In this document: one piece after another, positions 1 through 8,427 of the stretch
Numbering within the stretch: the stretch's first letter is position 1
Layout of the letters: each line of letters opens with the position of its first letter
NCBI RefSeq assembly: GCF_002556545.1
Contig: NZ_CP022685.1
Location: 3,286,001 to 3,350,000, forward strand
Reading direction: 5' to 3'
Source: Streptomyces formicae
Lineage (GTDB): Bacteria > Actinomycetota > Actinomycetes > Streptomycetales > Streptomycetaceae
Length of the DNA: 64,000 nt
The notes under the pieces: model-generated
The model's database searches: none
Told to the model about the DNA's origin: nothing
What the model saw: the letters and a program-made list of their open reading frames with translations, nothing else
Program-made: the position numbers and the translations under genes

Positions 1-665
1 AAGGCGAAGGCGTCACCGACGCCGTTGACGGCGAGCAGCGCCTTCGGCGGCCTGGCGAGCTTGACGTCGGCGAGGACGAGGGAGCGGATGACGGACCTGC
101 CGGGGAAGGGCAGCCCGACCGCCCGGCGCACACCGCTGCGCAGGCCGTCGGCGCCGACCGCGTAGGCCGCGTCGAGCGTGCTCGACCCGCCCCCCGGGCC
201 ACGGACTTCGAGCGTCACCCCGTCGGCGTCCTGGGTGAGGCCGACGAGCTCCGTCTCGTACGCGAACCGGACCCCCGCCTCGACCGCGCGCCGCTCCAGG
301 ACCCGCTCGACCTCGTACTGCGGCAGGACGAGGACGTACCGGAAGCGGGACGGCAGGTTCGCGAGGTCGAGGGAGAGCCGGTCGAAGAGGCGGAGCCTGT
401 CGAGGGGTTCGCCCCTGGCCACCAGCTCGTCGGCGATGCCCCGGGCGTCGAACTGCTCCAGGGTGCGGGCGTGCACCACCAGCGCGCGGGAGAGGTTGCT
501 GATGCCGCGCGGACGCTTCTCGACGAGCGTGACGGGGACACCCGCGGCGGCGAGGTCGCCCGCGAGGAGGAGTCCGGTGGGGCCCGCGCCCACGACGACG
601 ACGCCGCGGCCGGTGGGGTGATCGGTGGTGCCCGTGGTGCCCATGGTTCCGGTGGTGCCGTTCAT
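1..665 (-). CDS. FAD-dependent aromatic monooxygenase, C-terminal part outside window
   Basis: This gene runs leftward off the window edge, so only about 220 N-terminal residues are visible. After a Gly/Thr-rich stretch of about 20 residues comes the dinucleotide-binding fold VVVVGAGPTGLLLAGDL, then a conserved GADGLRSGVR segment that matches the second FAD-contacting motif of the PheA/MhpA-type flavoprotein hydroxylases. Members of the family insert one oxygen atom into aromatic rings using NAD(P)H and FAD, commonly in catabolism or polyketide tailoring; the substrate cannot be told from this fragment. The ATG at 665 is preceded by a good ribosome site (AGGAGG about 5 nt upstream). It is divergent from the TetR gene at 817, which probably controls it. 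Confidence 0.85.
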   Translation of the reverse strand, partial: MNGTTGTMGTTGTTDHPTGRGVVVVGAGPTGLLLAGDLAAAGVPVTLVEKRPRGISNLSRALVVHARTLEQFDARGIADELVARGEPLDRLRLFDRLSLDLANLPSRFRYVLVLPQYEVERVLERRAVEAGVRFAYETELVGLTQDADGVTLEVRGPGGGSSTLDAAYAVGADGLRSGVRRAVGLPFPGRSVIRSLVLADVKLARPPKALLAVNGVGDAFA

Positions 666-710
666 GGCTGCCTCCTGAGGCCCTGGTGACCTGATGACGC
701 GTACGCCGGG

Positions 711-796
711 TGCCAACAACTGTTGGTCAACGCTTGTTGGCCAACGTAGAACTGCCGCTATGGACTGTCAACAGGTGTTGGCCTACGTTTGTTGGC
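711..796. promoter_or_regulatory. Multi-box TetR operator and divergent promoter region
   Basis: The gap between the monooxygenase and the TetR gene holds at least four copies of a GTTGG half-site in both orientations. They form CCAACA-AC-TGTTGG (713-726), the perfect palindrome GTTGGCCAAC (736-745) and CAACA-GG-TGTTG (769-780), plus a further TTGTTGGC at 788-795. Such a cluster is what a TetR repressor governing itself and its divergent neighbour would bind. The repeats are seen in the sequence; the binding protein is inferred. Confidence 0.7.
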
Positions 797-816
797 ATGA
801 CTGAAACGGCATCGGC

Positions 817-1434
817 ATGACCGACACGGCCCCGGACGGCACCGCGGCCTCCCAGGGCGCACGCCGCTCCGACGCCACCCGGGCCGCCATCCTCGTCGCG
901 GCCCGCGAGCGGTTCGCCGCCGACGGCTACGAGCGGGCGACGATCCGCGCCATCGCCAGGGACGCCAGGATCGACCCGTCCATGGTGATGCGCTACTACG
1001 GCAACAAGGAGGGCCTCTTCGCCGCGGCCACCTCGGCGGACCTGATGATGCCGGACTTCGCGCGGGTGCCGCGCGAGGACGTCGGCAGGGTGCTCGTCTC
1101 CCACTTCCTCGACCTGTGGGAGGACGGCGGGACGCTCACCGCGCTGCTCCGCGTGGGCATCACCAACCAGGCGGGCGCCGAGCGCATGCGGGACATCTTC
1201 ACGCGCCAGCTGCTGCCGGTGGCGCGCGCGGTCTGCCCCGACCCCGCGCAGGCCCCGACGCGGGCCGCGCTCTGCGCGTCGCAGGTGCTGGGGCTCGCCC
1301 TGACCCGGTACGTCCTGCGGTTCGCCCCCTCGGCCGCGCTGAGCCGGGAGGAGATCACCGACTGGCTCGCGCCGACGGTCCAGCGCTATCTGACGGCGGA
1401 ACGGGCCCAGGGCCCGTCCGGTGGAGGGGCGTGA
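817..1434 (+). CDS. TetR/AcrR-family transcriptional regulator
   Basis: The 205-residue protein has a typical TetR N-terminal helix-turn-helix: residues 20-65 contain RAAILVAARERFAADGYERA followed by TIRAIARDARIDPSMVMRYY, the diagnostic recognition helix. The C-terminal ligand domain is unspecific. ATG at 817 is used; an ATG at 798 opens only a short frame that stops at once. It is divergent from an FAD monooxygenase with a field of repeated GTTGG boxes between them, so the usual arrangement applies: a repressor that controls itself and a drug- or aromatic-modifying enzyme and is released by the substrate. Specific ligand unknown. Confidence 0.9.
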   Translation: MTDTAPDGTAASQGARRSDATRAAILVAARERFAADGYERATIRAIARDARIDPSMVMRYYGNKEGLFAAATSADLMMPDFARVPREDVGRVLVSHFLDLWEDGGTLTALLRVGITNQAGAERMRDIFTRQLLPVARAVCPDPAQAPTRAALCASQVLGLALTRYVLRFAPSAALSREEITDWLAPTVQRYLTAERAQGPSGGGA

Positions 1435-1438
1435 ACAC

Positions 1439-1486
1439 GTCGAGGGCGCGCTTCACCCCGCGTACGTGGTGAAGCGCGCCCTCGAC
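1439..1486. terminator. Perfect 19-bp stem-loop, bidirectional terminator
   Basis: Arms 1439-1457 and 1468-1486 are perfectly complementary with a 10-nt loop. It starts 4 nt after the TetR stop and lies between convergent genes, so it can end transcription from both sides. It has no T-run, as is common in Streptomyces. Confidence 0.85.
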
Positions 1487-1528
1487 GGAGCGTACGAAAG
1501 GGTGGCGTGAGCCCCCTGATCGGCCCGG

Positions 1529-1768
1529 TCAGCCCTGCTTCTGCTGCTTGCGGGACTTGTCGCCGACCATCACGAGGCCCGCGATCACCAGGAACAGCAC
1601 GATGGGCGCCACGACATAGAGGCCGAGCGTGTCGATGACACTCAGGCCGGGACCCGGGTCGTCGCCGTCGTCGCGCGTGAGCGCGAGCGCGGGGGACGAC
1701 ATGAGCAGCATCATCAGCGTCGTGCCGGAGGCCAGGGCGCCGGCGCGCAGAGCGTTCTTCTTGTCCAC
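1529..1768 (-). CDS. Small single-span membrane protein with N-terminal signal
   Basis: The 79-residue product starts with GTG at 1768, the only start codon between the malQ stop and the hydrophobic segment. A hydrophobic signal (residues 8-29, ending SSPALA) is followed by a short acidic spacer, one strong membrane segment (about 49-68, LYVVAPIVLFLVIAGLVMVG) and a basic tail, DKSRKQQKQG. This suggests a C-in, N-out small membrane protein after signal cleavage. It lies 20 nt downstream of malQ on the same strand, and an AGGAG overlaps the malQ stop, although the spacing to the GTG is long (17 nt). I recognise no family. A role linked to malQ is not implied by anything in the sequence. Confidence 0.7.
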   Translation of the reverse strand: MDKKNALRAGALASGTTLMMLLMSSPALALTRDDGDDPGPGLSVIDTLGLYVVAPIVLFLVIAGLVMVGDKSRKQQKQG

Positions 1769-1788
1769 GGTGCAAACGTAGCGAACTC

Positions 1789-3927
1789 CTAAACGGGGTG
1801 CGCGCCCGGGGGTGCCGTACGGGTCGTCTCGGCACTTCCCACGGCCGTCACCGCGCCCGGTCTGAAGACCGTCATGAACGCGTGCAGGCGCGGCGAGGCG
1901 GCGAGTTCCTCCAGCGTGACGGGGCGTCCGGTGGCGTCGGCGATCGGCAGCCGCCAGTTCGGATACTGGTCCCAGGTGCCCGGCAGGTTCTGCGGGCGGC
2001 GGTCGCCGACCGTGTCCGGCAGCCAGATGCCGACCATCCTGGCCGGGGTGGCGAGCAGGAAGCGGTGCACGGCGCGGATCTCGTCCTCCTCGCAGCCCAT
2101 GCCGCCCGGCAGCATGCCGAGCCTGCCGAGCAGCGCGAGCCACTCGTGCACGTCCGCGGCGGCCTCGGCACGCTCCACCCCGAGCTCTCGGGTCAACAGG
2201 CCGAGGTCGTACCGGAGTCGGACGTGCTCGCCGGTGAGCCGCGCGGCCGTCGGGGGCAGGTCGTGCGTGGTGGCCGTCGCCACGCAGTCCGCCCGCCAGG
2301 CGTCGGCGGGCAGCGGGCGGCCCGTGCCTTCCCAGTCGCGCTCGAACCAGAGCACGGACGTGCCGAGCACGCCGTGCTCGCGCAGGGTCTCGCGGACACC
2401 CGGCTCGACGGTGCCGAGGTCCTCGCCGATGACGAGGGCGTCCGCGCGGTGCGCCTCCAGGGCGAGGACGGCGAGCATCGCCTCCGCGTCGTAGTGGACG
2501 TAGGTGCCCTCGGTGGGCTCGCGGCCCTCGGGGATCCACCAGAGCCGGAACAGGCCCATGACGTGGTCGACGCGGAGCGCGCCCGCGTGCCGCAGCAGGC
2601 CGCGCAGGAGCGCGCGGTAGGGCGCGTAGCCGGACTCGGCGAGGCGGTCGGGGCGCCAGGGCGGCAGGCCCCAGTCCTGCCCGCGCGCGTTGAACGCGTC
2701 CGGCGGGGCGCCGACGCTCATGCGCGGGGCGAAGTGCCGCTGCTGCGCCCAGGCGTCGGCGCCGCCGGGGTGCACGCCGACGGCGAGGTCGTGCACCAGG
2801 CCGATGGCCATGCCCGCCTCGCGCGCGGTCCGCTGGGCGGTGGCCAGTTGGGCGTCGGTGAGCCAGGCGAGGCGGCTGTGGAAGTCCACGCGGTCCATCA
2901 GATCCCGGCGCGCGCGGGTGGTTTCGGGCGAGGCGGGGTCGCGCAGGGCGGCGGGCCAGGAGTGCCAGTCGGGGCCGTGCACCTCGGCGAGCGCGTACCA
3001 GGTGGCGTGGTCCTCGAGGGCGGTGCCCTGCTCGGCGAGGAACGCGCTGTAGGCGGCGCGGCGGCCGGGGCCGAGGGGGACGTCGTAGAGCAGTTCGAGG
3101 GCTTCGCGCTTGAGGGCCCAGACCGCGTCCCTGTCGATCAGCTCGCCCTCGCGCAGCACGGACGCGCGTAATCGCCCGGCCCCGCCGCGCAGCTCCTCGG
3201 CGCGCTCGCGGGCCGCGCCCCGCAGCTGGGCGTACTCGGGAACGTCCTCGACGCGGAGGTGGACGGGGTCGGGGAAGCGGCGCGAGGAGGGCCGGTACGG
3301 AGAGGGGTCCCCGCCCTGACCTCCCGGCGGGCCCGGCACGGCCGCGTGCAGGGGGTTGACCTGGACGAACCCCGCGTCCAGCGAGTGCCCCGACCAGGCG
3401 GCCAGCTCGGCCAGGTCGCCGAGGTCCCCCATGCCCCAGGAGCGCCGGGACAGCAACGAGTACACCTGCACGAGGAACCCGTGCGTACGACCGGGCGGCG
3501 CCTTGACCCTGCGGGGAGCGGCAACGAGATGCGCCTGCCCGCTCCGCCCGTCGGGCCCGAGCACGACGAGGCGATGCACGCCGGGCGGCACCTCGGCGAC
3601 CGCCCCGGTCCCCGCCTCCCAGGCGACCGTCCCGCCGTCCTCCAGCTCCACCCGCACCCGCGTCCCCCGCGCCAGCCGCGCGAAGGGCGGGGCGTCCGGT
3701 ACCGGGTCGTCGGTCCAGACCACCACCGTCGGCGGGAGGAGGCTCCCGGACAGCTGGGCCTCGCGCTCGGCGAGGGACGCTCGGGTCGCCTCCGGGGTGC
3801 TCGCGTCCACGTCCAGGGCGGCCAGCGCCGCGATCACCGCGGCTTCGGAGGCCGGGACGGCGCGCCCCGGGGACGGAGAGTAGGAGGTGGCGACGCCATG
3901 GGCGGCGGCCAGCCGGGAAAGGGTCAT
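1789..3927 (-). CDS. malQ: 4-alpha-glucanotransferase (amylomaltase, GH77)
   Basis: The 712-residue protein is a GH77 enzyme that transfers alpha-1,4-glucan segments between maltodextrins, acting in cytoplasmic maltodextrin and glycogen turnover. The three catalytic carboxylates are visible: nucleophile D454 in LRVDHVMGLFRLWW, acid/base E502 in VIGEDLGTVEP, and D556 in THDLPPTAARLTG. The region from about 135 (LLSRRSWGMGDLGDLAEL) to about 640 is the catalytic barrel, and the first 130 residues form the N-terminal domain usual in actinobacterial MalQ. The ATG at 3927-3925 shares one base with the stop of the upstream 78-codon gene (TGATG), so the two genes are probably translated in a coupled way. 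Length and motifs are normal. Confidence 0.95.
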   Translation of the reverse strand: MTLSRLAAAHGVATSYSPSPGRAVPASEAAVIAALAALDVDASTPEATRASLAEREAQLSGSLLPPTVVVWTDDPVPDAPPFARLARGTRVRVELEDGGTVAWEAGTGAVAEVPPGVHRLVVLGPDGRSGQAHLVAAPRRVKAPPGRTHGFLVQVYSLLSRRSWGMGDLGDLAELAAWSGHSLDAGFVQVNPLHAAVPGPPGGQGGDPSPYRPSSRRFPDPVHLRVEDVPEYAQLRGAARERAEELRGGAGRLRASVLREGELIDRDAVWALKREALELLYDVPLGPGRRAAYSAFLAEQGTALEDHATWYALAEVHGPDWHSWPAALRDPASPETTRARRDLMDRVDFHSRLAWLTDAQLATAQRTAREAGMAIGLVHDLAVGVHPGGADAWAQQRHFAPRMSVGAPPDAFNARGQDWGLPPWRPDRLAESGYAPYRALLRGLLRHAGALRVDHVMGLFRLWWIPEGREPTEGTYVHYDAEAMLAVLALEAHRADALVIGEDLGTVEPGVRETLREHGVLGTSVLWFERDWEGTGRPLPADAWRADCVATATTHDLPPTAARLTGEHVRLRYDLGLLTRELGVERAEAAADVHEWLALLGRLGMLPGGMGCEEDEIRAVHRFLLATPARMVGIWLPDTVGDRRPQNLPGTWDQYPNWRLPIADATGRPVTLEELAASPRLHAFMTVFRPGAVTAVGSAETTRTAPPGAHPV

Positions 3928-4163
3928 CAGACCCCCATGTAGTCCAGGCCCGAAGCCATGCCGGTGGCGGTCGGCTCGCTGGTCAGCGGGGCCGCGTCGG
4001 CGAGGGGCGGCTCGCTGGTCAGCGGCGCGGCGTCGGCGAGCGGGGGCTCGCTGGTGAGCGGCGGCTCCAGGCAGCCGCAGGAGCAGGAGCCGTCGAGGCC
4101 CGAGTCCGGACCGGAGACCTGTTTGGAGAGTGCGGAGAGCAGAAGGTTCGCAGAAGCGGCCAC
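3927..4163 (-). CDS. 78-residue Cys-motif peptide with duplicated PLTSEPPLADAA repeat
   Basis: This gene has a convincing ribosome site (AAGGAG, 6 nt before GTG 4163) and ends in a one-base overlap with malQ, so it is very likely translated. Residues 1-16 (AASANLLLSALSKQV) could form an amphipathic helix. Residues 25-31 are GSCSCGC, with three closely spaced cysteines. Residues 35-64 are two and a half copies of PLTSEPPLADAA, and the tail is GMASGLDYMGV. There is no membrane segment or secretion signal. A leader-like N-terminus followed by a Cys motif and repeated Ser/Thr-containing cores resembles a ribosomally made peptide precursor, but no maturation enzyme lies beside it. A metal-binding regulator of malQ is an equal alternative. 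I know no family for it. Confidence 0.7.
   Translation of the reverse strand: MAASANLLLSALSKQVSGPDSGLDGSCSCGCLEPPLTSEPPLADAAPLTSEPPLADAAPLTSEPTATGMASGLDYMGV
3972..4061 (-). repeat. In-frame 36-nt tandem repeat (2.5 copies)
   Basis: Two full 36-nt units and one half unit encode PLTSEPPLADAA twice and then PLTSEP. The copies differ at only a few positions (GGGGCC/GGCGCG, AGGGGC/AGCGGG), which suggests a recent duplication. Confidence 0.85.
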
Positions 4164-4504
4164 GTGGAGCTCCTTGTCAGGGGGCAGGTCACGGCAGCCC
4201 TACCCAGTGCGCAAGGCCGCAGACGTATACGGTGGTCCAACGTGACGGTGGTCACATTTGGTTCCCGGTACGGGAGTTGTTCCCCCGCACCCGCTTCCCG
4301 CCCGGAAGATCGGCCGCCCGCGCCCCCGCACCCCGGGAAGACGTCCACTCCCCCGAGGCCCCCCAGAAGCCCCCCGAAGTCCTCCGGTGCGCCCCCACCC
4401 GACCCCGTTGACACCCCGACTGCCACAGTGGTGGGCTCATCACCACACGTGCTCACACGCACACGTGACGTCAGAAACCCCAGGCACGACGAGAGGGGCG
4501 GGCC
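4164..4504. promoter_or_regulatory. 341-bp divergent control region, peptide-malQ versus GH84
   Basis: The region holds promoters for two divergent transcription units. Visible elements are a directly repeated ACGGTGGTC (near 4229 and 4244), a TTGACA that could be a -35 for the rightward gene at 4408-4413, an inverted repeat GTGGTG-7 nt-CACCAC at 4428-4446, and two ACACGTG boxes at 4445-4451 and 4461-4467. No good -10 pairs with the TTGACA. The inverted repeat lies 60-75 nt before the GH84 start and is a plausible operator. No open reading frame here looks real. Confidence 0.5.
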
Positions 4505-7483
4505 GTGCAGGTACGGCAGTCGCGGCAGTTCCGGCGCGGCAGGGGGGCGGCCGCCGTCGCCTTCGCCGTCATCGCGGGCGCGCTCGGCGGCGCCCCCGGC
4601 GCCCTCGCGACCCCGACCGCCCCCGGGAGACCCGGCACGCCCGCCGCATCGCCGGACGACGACCGCGCGAACGACGCGCTCCCACCGGTCTGGCCGCGCC
4701 CCCAGTCGACGAGCGCCACGGGCACCGCCGTCACGGTCGGCGACGACGTCACCCTCGTCACGGGCACGGGCACGGGCACCGACGCGGACTCGGACGCGGG
4801 CACCGACCCGTACGCCCTCGACGCCCTGCGCACCCTCCTGCACGACGCGGGCGCCCGCCGCATCACCGAGGTCCGCGACGGCGCCCGGCTGCCCGCGGGC
4901 CGCGCCCTCGTCGTCCACACCGGCGGCCCGAGCGCCGACCGGGCGCTGCGTTCCCTCGGGGCACGCGCGCGTGGAGACCTGCCGGCGGGCGGGTACCGGC
5001 TGGCCGTCGGGCAGGTCGCGGGGCAGGACACCGTCGCCCTCTCCGGCGTCGGCGCGGACGGCCTCTTCCACGCCGTACAGACCCTGCGGCAGCTGGCGGG
5101 GGCGGCAGGCGCTCAGAAGACCCGCACCCTCCCCGGCGTACGGATCCGTGACTGGCCGGGCACGGCCGTGCGTGGCATGACAGAGGGCTTCTACGGCACC
5201 CCCTGGACCCGCGAACAGCGCCTGGACCAGCTCGACTTCATGGGGCGCACGAAGCAGAACCGCTATCTGTACGCCCCCGGCGACGACCTCTACCGCCAGG
5301 CCCGCTGGCGCGAGCCCTACCCCGCGGACCAGCGCGCCGACTTCCGCGCCCTGGCCGCGCGCGCGAGGGCCAACCACGTCACGCTCGCCTGGGCGGTCGC
5401 CCCCGGCCAGGCGATGTGCATGTCGTCGAAGAAGGACGTCAGGGACCTCACCCGCAAGATCGACGCGATGTGGGCGCTCGGCGTGCGCGCCTTCCAGCTG
5501 CAGTTCCAGGACGTCAGCTACAGCGAATGGCACTGCGGGCAGGACGCGGAGACGTTCGGTTCGGGGCCGAGGGCCGCCGCGAAGGCGCAGGCCGGGGTGG
5601 CCAACGCGGTGGCGGCCCACCTCGCCGAGCGGCACCCGGACGCGGAGCCGCTCTCCCTGATGCCGACCGAGTACTTCCAGGACGGTTCGACCGCCTACCG
5701 CGCGGCGCTCTCCGCGGGCCTGGACCGCCGGGTCGAGGTGGCCTGGACGGGCGTGGGCGTGGTCCCCAGGACCATCACCGGGCGCGAACTGGCGGGCGCC
5801 CGCGAGGCGTTCGGACCGCATCCGCTCGTCACGATGGACAACTACCCCGTCAACGACTTCGCGCAGGACCGCGTCTTCCTCGGCCCCTACACCGGCCGCG
5901 AGCCCGCCGTGGCCGCCGGATCCGCCGCCCTCCTCGGCAACGCCATGGAACAGCCGTCCGCGTCCCGCATCCCCCTCTTCACCGCCGCCGACTACGCCTG
6001 GAACCCGCGCGCCTACCGCCCCCACGAGTCCTGGCTCGCCGCGATCGACGACCTCGCGGGCCCCGACGCGGCCGCCAGGGGCGCCCTGCGGGCCCTCGCG
6101 GGCAATGACGCGTCCTCCGTGCTCGGCGCCGACGAATCGGCGTATCTGCGCCCCCTCATGAGCGAGTTCTGGCAGGCCCGCACCACGGAGGACCGGGCCC
6201 GCGCCGACGCGTCCGCGCGGCGGCTGCGCGCGGCCTTCGGCGTCATGCGCCGGGCCCCCGAGCGGCTCGCCGACACCGCCGTCGGCGACGAAGTGCGGCC
6301 CTGGATCGAGCAGTTGGCGCGCTACGGCACGGCGGGCGAGACCGCCGTGGACATGCTGCGCGCGCAGTCCGACGGCGACGGCGCGGCCGCCTGGCGGGCC
6401 GCGCGCGCCCTGGCCGGGCTCCACGAGGAGCTGCGGGCGAGCCCCGCCACCGTCGGCAAGGGCGTGCTCGGCCCGTTCCTGACGCGGGCCCTGAAGGCGT
6501 ACGACAGATGGGCGGGCCTCGACGCCGCGCAGGCGTCGGACCACGCGACGGCGGAGCTGCCGCGCGCCCGCGTCCTGTCCGCCGTCACGGCGCTCACCGA
6601 CCCCGGCACCCGGGGCGAGCTCCAGGCGCGCGTGCCCGGCAAGGGCTGGCGGACCGTCGGCGACCTGTCGGCGAGCGGCTTCACCGAGGTCGCCCTCGCG
6701 GACGTGCGCGCCGACGCGGTCCGCGCCCGCACCACCACGGGCACCGTGCGCCACCTCGTGCCCTGGTACGCCGACTCCCCCGCGGCCCGGCTGACCCTGG
6801 CCCGCGCCGAGACCGACGCGGAGATCGGCGGCGCGCCCCGGCGAGTCACGGCGAAGCTGCTGCCGCTGCGCCCCGGCGACGTACGCGGCACGCTCCGGGC
6901 CGAGGCCCCCAAGGGCATCGAGGTGAAGGCCCCCGCGGCGACCACACTGCCGCGCGGCACGGAGGTCGCCGTGCCGCTGGACATCACCGTCCCCGCGGGC
7001 ACGCGCGCGGGGACGTACGACATCCCGGTGCGCTTCGGCGACGAAAGCCGCACGGTGTCCGTCCGCGCCTACCCCCGCACCTCGGGGCCCGACCTGGCGC
7101 GCGGCGCGAAGGCCACCTCGTCGGGCGACGAGACGGAGGACTTCCCGGCATCGGCCGCGACCGACGGCGACCCGACGACGCGCTGGTCGTCCCCCGCCGA
7201 GAACGGCGCGTGGTGGCAGGCCGACCTCGGCCGCCCGGTCCGCGTCGGCCAGGTCGTCCTGCGCTGGCAGGACGCGTACGCGGCGGCCTACCGCGTCCAG
7301 ACCTCCGCCGACGGCCGCACCTGGCGGACCGCCGCCACCGTCAAGGACGGCAGGGGCGGCCGCGAGGCGGTCCGCATGGACGCGCGTGACACCCGCTACG
7401 TCCGGGTGCAGGGCGACGAGCGGGCTACGCGTTTCGGCTACTCGCTCTGGTCCGTGGAGGCGTACGCGGTCGCGGAAGACTGA
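4505..7483 (+). CDS. Secreted GH84-type beta-N-acetylglucosaminidase with C-terminal F5/8 domain
   Basis: The 992-residue protein begins with a Sec signal (residues 1-35, basic start, hydrophobic core, cleavage near GALA-TP). It continues with a GH84 helper domain (about 50-165), the GH84 barrel (about 170-470) and, after a helical region, a discoidin-like F5/8 carbohydrate-binding domain at about 860-990 (ARGAKATSSG, TDGDPTTRWSS, WWQADLG). Barrel landmarks are GMTEGFYGTPW, TEYFQDGS, AWTGVGV and MDNYPVNDF. The family removes beta-linked GlcNAc by substrate-assisted catalysis. GH84 enzymes normally carry an Asp-Asp pair; here the site reads LQFQDVSYSEWHC with Gln335-Asp336, so the residue that normally orients the acetamido group is changed. 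Likely secreted to attack GlcNAc-containing polymers or glycoproteins; activity may be altered. Start GTG follows GAGAGGGG. Confidence 0.85.
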   Translation: MQVRQSRQFRRGRGAAAVAFAVIAGALGGAPGALATPTAPGRPGTPAASPDDDRANDALPPVWPRPQSTSATGTAVTVGDDVTLVTGTGTGTDADSDAGTDPYALDALRTLLHDAGARRITEVRDGARLPAGRALVVHTGGPSADRALRSLGARARGDLPAGGYRLAVGQVAGQDTVALSGVGADGLFHAVQTLRQLAGAAGAQKTRTLPGVRIRDWPGTAVRGMTEGFYGTPWTREQRLDQLDFMGRTKQNRYLYAPGDDLYRQARWREPYPADQRADFRALAARARANHVTLAWAVAPGQAMCMSSKKDVRDLTRKIDAMWALGVRAFQLQFQDVSYSEWHCGQDAETFGSGPRAAAKAQAGVANAVAAHLAERHPDAEPLSLMPTEYFQDGSTAYRAALSAGLDRRVEVAWTGVGVVPRTITGRELAGAREAFGPHPLVTMDNYPVNDFAQDRVFLGPYTGREPAVAAGSAALLGNAMEQPSASRIPLFTAADYAWNPRAYRPHESWLAAIDDLAGPDAAARGALRALAGNDASSVLGADESAYLRPLMSEFWQARTTEDRARADASARRLRAAFGVMRRAPERLADTAVGDEVRPWIEQLARYGTAGETAVDMLRAQSDGDGAAAWRAARALAGLHEELRASPATVGKGVLGPFLTRALKAYDRWAGLDAAQASDHATAELPRARVLSAVTALTDPGTRGELQARVPGKGWRTVGDLSASGFTEVALADVRADAVRARTTTGTVRHLVPWYADSPAARLTLARAETDAEIGGAPRRVTAKLLPLRPGDVRGTLRAEAPKGIEVKAPAATTLPRGTEVAVPLDITVPAGTRAGTYDIPVRFGDESRTVSVRAYPRTSGPDLARGAKATSSGDETEDFPASAATDGDPTTRWSSPAENGAWWQADLGRPVRVGQVVLRWQDAYAAAYRVQTSADGRTWRTAATVKDGRGGREAVRMDARDTRYVRVQGDERATRFGYSLWSVEAYAVAED

Positions 7484-7593
7484 CGACCGCGCACTCCCGC
7501 ACGCCACGCAGGGCCGCACGCCCCGTCCTGCAACCGTGCGCCCCCTGCGTCATACGTGCGCCATGCCTGCGTCATGCCTCCGAGGACGACGAA

Positions 7594-7636
7594 GGCCCGG
7601 ATCGAGTTCTAGGCGGAAATGCCATCGATCCGGGCC
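7594..7636. terminator. Stem-loop overlapping the 3' end of the HNH gene
   Basis: GGCCCGGATCGA at 7594-7605 pairs perfectly with TCGATCCGGGCC at 7625-7636. The hairpin spans the HNH stop codon and lies between convergent genes, so it may terminate both. It has no T-tract. Confidence 0.5.
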
Positions 7637-8145
7637 ATCGCGTCCTCCGCGCCGAACGGCTGCAAGTACGGCAGCCAGCGCGGATCCCTATGTCCGGTCC
7701 CGATGATGCGCCACGCGAGGCCCGAGGGCGGCGCGGGCTTGTGTCGCAGCCGCCAGCCCAGCTCCAGGAGGTGCCGGTCGGCCTTGACGTGGTTGCAGCG
7801 GCGGCAGGAAGCCACCACGTTGTCCCAGGCGTGCTGGCCGCCTCGGCTCTTCGGAATGACGTGGTCGACGCTGGTTGCGACGCCACCGCAGTACATGCAC
7901 CGACCGCCGTCGCGGGCGAACAGCGCCCGCCTGGTCAGAGGAACGGGCCCCCGGTAGGGGACCCGCACGAACCGCTTGAGGCGGACCACGCTGGGTGCGG
8001 GGACGGTGCGCGTAGCGCTGTGCATGAAGGCGCCGGATTCCTCGAGGCAGAGAGCCTTGTTCTCCAGGACGAGGACGAGCGCGCGGCGGAGCGGTACGAC
8101 GCCGAGTGGCTCGTACGACGCGTTAAGGACCAAGACATGCGGCAC
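7609..8145 (-). CDS. HNH endonuclease
   Basis: The start is GTG at 8145, 8 nt after a full AAGGAGG site; the 178-residue product begins MPHVLVLNASYEPLGVV. Residues about 90-130 form the zinc-stabilised HNH fold: CMYCGG, then TSVDHVIPKSRGG with the catalytic His, NVV, and CRRCNHVKADR, which supplies the second Cys pair. The long N-terminal part matches a widespread actinobacterial HNH family of standalone nucleases whose cellular role is not settled; DNA repair or DNA processing is usual for the fold. It is divergent from the MscS channel gene. I see no restriction methylase or mobile element beside it, so it is probably a housekeeping nuclease and not a homing enzyme. Confidence 0.85.
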   Translation of the reverse strand: MPHVLVLNASYEPLGVVPLRRALVLVLENKALCLEESGAFMHSATRTVPAPSVVRLKRFVRVPYRGPVPLTRRALFARDGGRCMYCGGVATSVDHVIPKSRGGQHAWDNVVASCRRCNHVKADRHLLELGWRLRHKPAPPSGLAWRIIGTGHRDPRWLPYLQPFGAEDAMARIDGISA

Positions 8146-8427
8146 GGCGGATGCCTCCTTGTACGCCGGCGGCGCGTGGCTCGCGCCGGGACGATCTGTT
8201 GCCAGTCTCCCCTCATGCCTGGTCGTGGCGCCACCATGTGCCGGTAACGGCCTTGAAGTGTTTTCGACCACAGCGGCGACGGGCGGCGGGACGTCACCCT
8301 GTTCTTCCCCAGGTGAGCACCGTCTCTCCCTCGAACATGACAACGATCCACACACAATGCCCCGTTAGTGTGGTGCTTCTGCCCGGGGCATCTTCTGGGC
8401 AGGCCGCGATACCTGGAGGTACCAGCC

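Noticed and set aside
4408..4440. Full sigma-70 promoter from TTGACA at 4408
   Set aside because: No acceptable -10 lies 16-19 nt downstream.
4019..7519. A leftward open frame of more than 1100 codons opposite the GH84 gene
   Set aside because: High GC leaves opposite frames open. It lacks a ribosome site, has no recognisable motifs, and the rightward frame has signal, GH84 and F5/8 motifs.
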